Shown here one piece after another: positions 8,734 through 16,800 of a stretch of 64,000 nucleotides of DNA. The stretch is from an uncultured Verrucomicrobia subdivision 3 bacterium. Lineage in GTDB: Bacteria > Verrucomicrobiota > Verrucomicrobiia > Limisphaerales > UBA11358. The number at the start of each line of letters is the position of its first letter. Position 1 is the stretch's first letter. Where the stretch lies: positions 1-64,000 of the forward strand of contig CAINLR010000066.1 in the NCBI GenBank assembly GCA_903850425.1, read 5' to 3'. The position numbers were made by a program, and so were the translations under genes. Below the pieces are notes generated by a model. That model worked only from the letters and a program-made list of their open reading frames with translations. It had not been told where the DNA came from and ran no database searches.

Positions 8734-9759
8734 TTACCGCCAGTTGAGCACCACCTTGCCGGATTGGCCGGACAGCATGGCATCAAATCCTTTTTGAAAT
8801 TCCGTATAATGAAACCGGTGCGTGATGACCGGCCGGATATCCAGCCCGCTTTCGAGCATCACCGTCATCTTATACCACGTCTCATACATCTCGCGGCCAT
8901 AAATACCTTTGATTGTAAGCATGTTGAAAACCACTTTGTTCCAGTCAATCGCAATTGGCTCGGACGGGATGCCGAGCAGCGCAATTTTACCACCGTGCGC
9001 CATCGCGTCAATCATGTCGCGGAAGGCGGCCGGACTGCCTGACATTTCCAGTCCCACGTCGAAACCTTCCTTCATGCCGAGCTTTTGTTGCACGTCAGCC
9101 AGTTTCCCCTGGCTGACATTCAGCGCCACATCCGCGCCCATTTTTTTGGCGAGGTCCAGCCGGTAATCGTTCACATCCGTGATGACCACAAACCGCGCCC
9201 CGGCGTGTTTGGCAATGCCGGCGGCCATCACCCCAATCGGCCCGGCACCGGTGATCAACACATCTTCGCCCAGCAGATCAAACGACAGCGCCGTGTGAAC
9301 CGCGTTGCCAAACGGATCAAAAATGCTCGCCACGTCGCGGTCAATGTCCGGCTTGTGATGCCACACATTCGTCATCGGCACGGAAATGTATTCCGCAAAT
9401 GCGCCCGTGCGGTTCACGCCGATGCCTTGGGTGTCTTTGCACAGATGGCGGCGACCCGCGAGACAGTTACGGCAGCGGCCACAGACAACATGTCCTTCGG
9501 CGCTGACCACGTCCCCGATTTGAAAGTCGTTCACGTTCGCGCCGACCTCGATGATTGCGCCGACGAACTCATGGCCGACCACCATCGGCACGGGAATCGT
9601 CTTCTGCGCCCACGCATCCCACTTGTAAATGTGCAGATCCGTGCCGCAGATGCCAGTGCGATCCACGCGGATGAGCACGTCGTTGATGCCGGTTTTCGGC
9701 TCTGGAACATCTTGCAGCCAGAGACCGGGTTTGGATTCTTTTTTGACCAATGCTTTCAT
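8734..9759 (-). CDS. tdh: L-threonine 3-dehydrogenase
   Basis: This 341-residue zinc-dependent medium-chain dehydrogenase oxidises L-threonine to 2-amino-3-oxobutanoate with NAD+ in the cytoplasm. The catalytic zinc ligand is Cys38 (TGICGTDLH), with His63-Glu64 in VVGHEF. The structural zinc is bound by Cys93, Cys96, Cys99 and Cys107. The Rossmann motif GAGPIG is followed by an Asp (ITDVND), consistent with NAD rather than NADP. Length and motif positions match E. coli Tdh closely. It is the first gene of the minus-strand cluster, 28 bp before the cysteine synthase-like gene. The conserved CCCCC..GTGGTATGG promoter-like element lies about 70 bp upstream. Confidence 0.96.
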   Translation of the reverse strand: MKALVKKESKPGLWLQDVPEPKTGINDVLIRVDRTGICGTDLHIYKWDAWAQKTIPVPMVVGHEFVGAIIEVGANVNDFQIGDVVSAEGHVVCGRCRNCLAGRRHLCKDTQGIGVNRTGAFAEYISVPMTNVWHHKPDIDRDVASIFDPFGNAVHTALSFDLLGEDVLITGAGPIGVMAAGIAKHAGARFVVITDVNDYRLDLAKKMGADVALNVSQGKLADVQQKLGMKEGFDVGLEMSGSPAAFRDMIDAMAHGGKIALLGIPSEPIAIDWNKVVFNMLTIKGIYGREMYETWYKMTVMLESGLDIRPVITHRFHYTEFQKGFDAMLSGQSGKVVLNWR

Positions 9760-9809
9760 AATAAATGCCGTCGGGATGAATATGTAAAATCGCGATGTCT
9801 GTCTGCTTT

Positions 9810-9851
9810 ATATCAGTTTCGAGCGCCGCAGCCATACCACGTTTTGGGGGG
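9810..9851 (-). promoter_or_regulatory. Candidate promoter of the tdh operon (GTGGTATGG / TGATA type)
   Basis: On the minus strand, CCCCCCAAAACGTGGTATGG (9851-9832) is followed after 16 bp by TGATAT (9815-9810), giving a leader of about 45 nt to the tdh ATG. The same block with a TGATA element 16-18 bp downstream recurs upstream of the genes starting at 19614 and 25849. It may be a -35/-10 pair of a non-housekeeping sigma factor or an activator box over a -10. No transcript data are available. Confidence 0.5.
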
Positions 9852-9923
9852 TATTGAAAGCAACAAGGAGCTTCATCGCCAACAATCGCGTCAGGCTGCC
9901 ATTTATTTTCACAGCGAACGAGT

Positions 9924-10649
9924 TCAGCGCGGCTCGTAATAGACGATCTGCCAACCCTGATCAATCGGAGCCAGTTTCAGCCATTTGACCCAGGTTGCCG
10001 AAGCGTCCACACGCCCCACGGCCAGACCGTCAGCCGCCGGTGGCTTGGTTCCGATGGGATACGTCTTCGCCGCCCCACCTTTCATGTGGGGCATGAACGA
10101 GCCGTAAGAAGAGGTATCATCCCAGTGTTGGCAGGCGGTGAGGGTTTGTGAACCGGGATTCAATACATCCGTGGTCTTCACCGGACGGAGATATATTAAT
10201 TTCCCGCCACCCATGATTTTGTCATCGCTAGCGACATTGTCCCCGCCGTAGTAAGTCCAGCCCAAATAGCACCAGCCCGCACCTTGGGCGTCCTGGCCGA
10301 TATCGGCTCCCAGGAGTTTTTTAACCCCGCCCGGATACCGCCAGATGCTCTGGCAGGCGGTCGCATTGGAAGAACAGCCGTAGGCCAGTAATTGTTTCCA
10401 ACTGGTCATGGGAAAGTGTGCGAAATCATAGGCTCCTGGAATCAAATAGTCTTTGAAGTCGGCGGCATACATGGAGTTCGCCAAACCAAACTGATGCAGG
10501 TTGCTGACATCAGTGATGCGGAAGGCACGCTCCTTCGCGCGCGCCAGTGCCGGCAGCAGCATGGCCGCCAGAATGGCGATGATGGCAATGACCACCAGCA
10601 GTTCAATGAGCGTAAAGCCACAATAACGGCCGGGAGGATTGGGTTTCAT
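9924..10649 (-). CDS. Prepilin-like (type II pseudopilin-type) protein
   Basis: This encodes 241 residues. After a short basic leader ([11 protein letters not shown]) comes the type IV prepilin methylation motif [20 protein letters not shown]: cleavage by prepilin peptidase is expected after Gly11, with Glu at mature position +5. The C-terminal domain is a Trp/Tyr/Gly-rich globular region of the kind found in the large verrucomicrobial and planctomycete families of pseudopilin-like proteins. It should be an inner-membrane or periplasmic component, but whether it joins a type II secretion pseudopilus is unknown. It follows the PATR gene at 10819-19614, with a strong terminator between them, so it probably has its own promoter. 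Confidence 0.88.
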   Translation of the reverse strand: MKPNPPGRYCGFTLIELLVVIAIIAILAAMLLPALARAKERAFRITDVSNLHQFGLANSMYAADFKDYLIPGAYDFAHFPMTSWKQLLAYGCSSNATACQSIWRYPGGVKKLLGADIGQDAQGAGWCYLGWTYYGGDNVASDDKIMGGGKLIYLRPVKTTDVLNPGSQTLTACQHWDDTSSYGSFMPHMKGGAAKTYPIGTKPPAADGLAVGRVDASATWVKWLKLAPIDQGWQIVYYEPR

Positions 10650-10724
10650 GTTTGACTTTTTCTGGCCACGGCAGTTGCGGAACCTTTTACTAAAGGATTA
10701 CTTTACGCGGAATCGTAGCGGGTT

Positions 10725-10743
10725 CAATCCCACATTCGGGGGA
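10725..10743 (-). promoter_or_regulatory. Variant of the CCCCC..GTGG promoter element
   Basis: The minus strand reads CCCCCGAATGTGGGATTG about 76 bp before the prepilin ATG at 10649. It matches the element upstream of the gene at 19614 through CCCCCGAATGTGG and then diverges (GGATTG for GTATGG). A TGATA element at the expected spacing is not seen, so this copy is weaker evidence for a shared promoter. Confidence 0.35.
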
Positions 10744-10753
10744 ACCCTCTGGC

Positions 10754-10793
10754 TAAAACAAAAATGGCCGGGAAGGCTGCCCTTCCCGGCCAT
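10754..10793 (-). terminator. Rho-independent terminator of the PATR gene
   Basis: Perfect 13-bp arms at 10764-10776 and 10781-10793 (ATGGCCGGGAAGG and its complement) enclose a 4-nt loop. On the minus strand the stem is followed by TTTTTGTTTT. It lies 26 bp after the stop of the PATR gene at 10819 and before the prepilin gene, so the two are probably transcribed separately. Confidence 0.9.
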
Positions 10794-10818
10794 GCATTCA
10801 CGAAGGTCTTTCAATTCC

Positions 10819-13800
10819 TCAATAGACCATGCGGTAGAACACCGTCGGCGCGACCGGATCAATGGTGTTCGTGTAACTGTTGCTCAATTCCGTGTTCGGA
10901 ATCGTCACCCAGCCTGCCGGATTCAAGCCGGCATTCACGCTGTTGGTCTGCGCCTGTAGCTTCCAACCGGTGTGATCGGCCGGCCAGGACAGGATCAATT
11001 GATTGCCAACCACGGCCGTAGTGAGGTTGGTGCGACTCGTGTTAACGGTGGCGACCACTTGAATACTGCCATCGAGCCACAGGTTGGTGCTCCAACCCAG
11101 ACCACTATTGAGCGGCGGCAGGGTGATGCTGCTGAAGGTGCCTTGCAACAGTAGCGCGCTGAACAGGCTGAACTTGACGCCATTGGTCAGGCTATTCTGA
11201 CTGCCAAGGTTGTTGACCACCAGCGAGCCACCGTAGTTGAGCGTGACCAAACCCGTCACCGCGTCGTTGGTGCGAACCCCGTCACCATTCACTTCCATGA
11301 CCGTGCTGCCCGCCAGGTTCAAGGTGTTGTTGATGGTCAGTTTGCCGATGGCATTGACGCCGGGCTGCAACGAGGCACCCGCATTGACCGTCACCACGCT
11401 ATTAATGGTGCCACTGCCGCCGAGGATGCTGGCACCCGCGCCCGAGATACTCACCGGGCTGCCGGCGGGGATGGTGCCATTCACAAACAATTTGCCCGAG
11501 TTCACCACCGTCGGGAAGACATGCGTGTTGGCGCCATTCAAGGTGAGGGTGCTCCCGTTGTTCACGGTCAGCCAAGTGGCCCCGCTGATGGCGGAGTTCA
11601 CGGTCATCGCGCCACCATTGACGGAGAGGCTGCCACCGGAGATGACCTGGGTTCCATACGTCAGCGTGCCCGCGCCCGTCTTGGCCAAGGGCTGATTCAA
11701 CGTCCCGCCGCTGGGATTCCAAGTCAGCGAGGCGCTGGCGCTGGGAATGTCAATGGTGCCACCGACATTATTATCCATCCACAAAATGCGGGTCATCGTC
11801 TCACTACCGGTGCCGGTATAGCGGAAGGTGCTGCCATATTTGATCGCAACATAGGCCGTGCCCAGATTGGTGGAGGCTGCCACCGAAAGCGTGAGCGGCT
11901 GCTGCAATTCAAAGCCCCCGCTAAAAGTATTGAGGCCTGTCAGCGTCAGGACACTATTCGTGCCGCGCGGATAAATGGTGCCAGCCCCGCTAATCAAACC
12001 ACTGATCGTGGCGTTGTTTACGGTTTCCGGCACTCCGTCGCCATTGTTGTCCCCGAACAGGTCGAAATACACGGGGTTGTTGACCGCGTTGATCGGATGC
12101 GCCAGTGTGACGGCGGCCGCATCAATGCGAACCGTGCTGCTGGCGGCCGGGGCCAGGGTATTCCCCAGGTTGCCCAACGCATCGGTGGTGAGCGCCAGCG
12201 TGCCGCGATTGACGATGATTCGGCCCGCCACGAAATCGTTGGCCGGATTGCTCAAGCGGATCACCCCCACATTGCCAACCCCGTTATCGAACCAGTTGGT
12301 GAGCGCCGTGTGACCGCCACTGATCTTGCCGGACAAGGTAACGGCACTGCTGCCATCACGCCCCTGCAGAGCGACGTTGGTGATGATGGTGGTCGGCAGG
12401 TTGATCGCATTAGGGACAATGCCGCCGGTGAGGTTGAACTCCACTGGGCGGAGGATGTTCGTTCCGAAGTAGGCCGCATTGGTGGACAGGCTGCTATAGG
12501 AGGACCCACTGATCGTCAGCGGCCCGCTGCCCAAGGCGCTGGCGTTGGCCACAATCAAAGCAGCCGTGCCGGAGGTGCCTGCGCCGATGATCGTGGCCGG
12601 CGCGTTGCCGATGATCGTGCCGCCCGCGTAACTATTGGCATTGGACACCGTCACTGCCGCCACGCCGCCGTCCAAGGTGATGCCACCCGGCCCGGAGATG
12701 ATGCCGGAGACGATCTGCGCCGCGTTGTTACTGAACACAGATGAGGAATCCACGCGGATCGGGCCGGCCCAATTGGGCGTGCCGTTGCCTTCGTTCTTGA
12801 CGACGGCACCGTCGAGCACGAGCGGGAGCCCGATCATGAGTCCGCCGTAATTGCCCAGGCTGGCCCCCGGCTTGATATAGTTGGTCGTCGTGGCCGTCCA
12901 CGCATTGGTCTGCTGATAGTTCTCATAGAACATGTAGCCATTGCTCACCGTGATACTCGCCACGTTGGTGATGAACTGGGCCCGCATGTCCAAAGTGCCG
13001 TTGCCTACTTTGGTCAGACTATAGCCCTGACCGTTCACCGTGCCGTTGGTAAAGGGACCAATATCCCACCGGGTGGTGCCGCCGGAACCGATGACCGAGT
13101 TCGCGGTCAAGGTCAGGTTGGAGACGTTCGCATAGCTCACAATGTTTAAGTTCTCATTGCGCAATGCACCCTGCCCGTCCGGCCCGGAACCGGCGATGAC
13201 AAAGGTGTGGGCCAGACCAAGCGTATTGTCGTTGTAGCCGGCAAAGTCAAACGCCGCGCCGTTGGACACCGTCACGACCGTGGCCCCAACGTAAGTATCA
13301 TTTTTGCCCAGAGCATAGGTTCCCGCATTGACATTGATGGGGCCAACCGCCGTGTTTTTGGCGTTCATAATGACGGTGTTGACGTTCTGCTTCGTGATGG
13401 TGAGGTTGCCGGAAATCTGGCCCGCTCCCTGAAGCGTATAGTTGTTGACGCTGTCAAAGGTGATGCTCGCCGGAGTCACCGTAACCGGGATGTCAACGGT
13501 GGTGTTGGCCGACGTATCATCGAAGCGCACCGCGTCGAATTGGAAGAAGTTCGTCAGCATCAGCGCGGCGGCATTCGACCAGTTGATGGAAGAGGTGGAG
13601 ACATCCCACGAGTTGCCCCCGCCATCACCCTGCCAGACGAGCGATTGCGCCGGTGGCGCGACGAAAGTGACCCGCACTTCCTTGGCCGAGGTATCCACGG
13701 TGAAAGTGCCGTTGAAGGTATTAGTTAGCCCCGCAGCGGTGCCGGTCACATTCCCAGTCCACTTAAGGATCGTGTAAGTTCCAGCCGCCGGTGGACCGTT

Positions 13801-16800
13801 CAGGAACGCAAAGTTCACCAGTGTCGGCGCGGAGTCATTAAGCGAAAGATCGCCGTTGACCTGGATCAGGTCATTCACGCCGCTGCCGACAGTGGTGGTG
13901 GTGCTGTTCAATTCGATCGCCAGCGTGCCGCCGGAGCCATTCAAGACCAAGCCACCGACGGTGAGAGTGCCAGCGCCACCCGAACCAGGGGCGATGACGC
14001 TGGTGGCACCATCCGAGACAATGCCGAGGACCGTGCCGCCGCCTTTCAGGGTCTCGCCGGTCGCGCTCAATGTCAGCGTGCCCAGCGCCGAAGCGTCCAG
14101 GGTGGCTCCGCTGGCCACCGTGATACTAGAAGTAGGCAGTGTGGCGGCCGCGCCTAGCTTAATCACGCCGTTGGAAATAACGGTCGAGCCAGTGTAACTA
14201 TTGAGGCCGTTCAATTCCAAAGTGCCGGCACCGGTTTTAATCAAACTGCCGCCGGTGGTGGCGTTGGCCGGAGCATGGAGGAAGGTCGTGCTGGAGCCGC
14301 CGCCCACAATGAGGTCGGAATTCGCATTGCCCGTGACATCGGCAACATCGAAGGTGGTGCCGCTGGATTGCAGATCAAACGCCGCCGAAGTTCCCGTCCC
14401 GAGCATGTAGGAAGGTCCATTGCCGCGCACCAACACCGTGCTCGGCAGCAGCCACGATTCGTAGTTGCCATCCGAACTGTTGGTGCCGGTCATAGTCGCG
14501 TTCGCCAGATAGAGATAGCCCGCATTGGCCGCCATGCTGATATAGCGGTTGCAAATCCAGGAACTATTATTCAGCACCACGTTGCCAGCGTAGCCGTTCA
14601 ACGTGTTGTTAATACTATTGAAAAAGACCGCACCGTTGTTGCCGACGATATTGCGGCCCAGCGTATTTCCGGCGTTCGCTCCCAAGTAGGCGGAGCCAGT
14701 CGTGCCGCCAACGGTGATGATGCCGCCGTTGTTGGTCAGATTACCCGTCCAGTTGGCACTGGCACCTGTCAGGGCCAGCGTCCAGAGGCCGGGCGTCTGG
14801 CTGAAAGTCACATTTAGAGGCTGGCTGGCTCCGTCGGCAAACGTGCCGCTATTGGTTGAAATACCCAGCACCGGTGCCAGCGTCACCGTCGTCAACGCAT
14901 TAGTGCTGCCGTTTTGAATGGACGAACTGGCATTCAAGTTCAGGTAGGGACCAAACGACTTGCTGAAGCCATTCAGTTGCAGCGTGCCACCGTTCATATA
15001 CAGCGGAATGTTGTTCGGAAGGGCGTTGGCATTGCCGGCAATGGTCTTGGCTCCCGCCGTGCCGATGCTGACTCGCAACGAGGCAAACGTGTTCGGGGTG
15101 GACGGTGCCAGAATGAGCGCGGCCGTCGCGTTGCCACCGTAGGTTTCCAATTCATACGCCGCACCAGTGATGGTGCCCGTGATGGTGTTGGTGGAGGCGG
15201 TGTTCACGCCGATCCGCGCATTGTTCGCCAGCGTGATGGGGCCGGCCCAAGTGACGCCCGGATTACCCACGACATTGGGCTCCATGCGCAGCGCGCCCAA
15301 GCCGTCTTGCCAACCGGTGCCGGCCAGCGTGAGCGGCAGGTTAAAGACTGAACTAAAAGGCTGTGACACCGCATAGACCTGGCTGAGCGGATTGACCGTG
15401 ATACTGGAAGGATTGCCGAAGCTGAGAGCTCCGTAGCCGCTCTGAATCCGCGAGAGCGAGAGAACCACCGGACCAGTAAAGGTATTGGTGGCGTTCAAGG
15501 GGTAAGAACTCTGCGCGGCGATGCCCGTGCCCAGAAAGGTGAGCGAGCCGCTGCCGCTGAGCGCCGTGGCCACGGAAAGGGCGGTTTCATAGAAGATCAA
15601 GGCGCCGTTATTGGTGGCGGTGCCGTTACCCAGCGATCCAGAATTAGCCAGCAGGCCATTACCGATCTGAACTGTGGAGCCGGCATTGATCAAGGAGCCG
15701 CCGAAATGCGACTGATTCGCGACCAGGATCAGCTTGCCCGGACCAGAGACGGTGAGAGTGCCCGAACCGCTCATGGTGCTATAATAGGTGGACTCGGTGG
15801 AATGATTAAAGGTGACAGTTGCGTTATTGACGATGTTATTGGAGAAGTAGCCCGTGGAACCGCCATTGCCAATCTGGAGCGTGCCCGCATTCACGAAGGC
15901 CCCACTCGTAAACCAGTTATAGTTGTCCAGAGTCAGCGTGCCCGAGCCATTCTTGGTCAAGGTGCCCAAACTCACGACATCGCCGCCGGCGAGCTTGTAG
16001 TTACCTGCGGCGTTGACCGTGACGCTAGCCGGGTTGATCGTCGAAGCCAGCGTGATGTTTGGTTGCGCGATGCCGGTGTTGTCAAGGATCACCGCGTCGG
16101 ACTGGTAATACCTGTCTGCCGAAGCTCCATTCAGCCAGTTCAGCGTGTTGTTCACGTTCCACTGATTGTCAATGTTACCCTTCCATACTAGGTTGGCGTT
16201 GGTGCCGGTGAAACCCGTGGAGATGAAATTAGGATTGCTTTGGTCCAAGGTCATGGCGTAACGAGTCGGATTCACATAAACGAGCGATCCCACCCGGGTG
16301 CCGGTGTTGGTGACGATGATGTTGGTGCCGCCGGTGTAAGGCAGTCCGCCGGTGAAATTGAGATAGAGCGGGGTCGCGGCATCCAACGTCAGATTGCCAA
16401 CGACCTTGATCAAATCGGTGCTGGCGGCGGTGCTCGCCTGATCCAGGACGAGGCTGGCACCTTGGTTGACCGTGACGTTGTTGCTGACGGTCAGTGTTCC
16501 ACGAGCATAGGTGCCGCCGGCCGAGAGAACCGCATTGGTCTGGACGATCACGGGGCCGCTAATGACGCCGCCACCCTGCAAACGGCCGCCGGCTACGGTG
16601 GTCGTGCCCGAATAAATGTTGGTTGCATCGAGTTGGAGCACGCCGGTGCCGGCTTTGGTCAATCCGCCATTGCCTTTGAGGACGCCGGTAAGCGTGACGT
16701 TGTTGTTGTTGTTGCTGAAAGTGGGCGTGCCGTTCGTGAACCACATATGCAACGAAGACGTGAACCCAGCCGGAGCCACGGCTGAAATGGTGCCGCCGCC

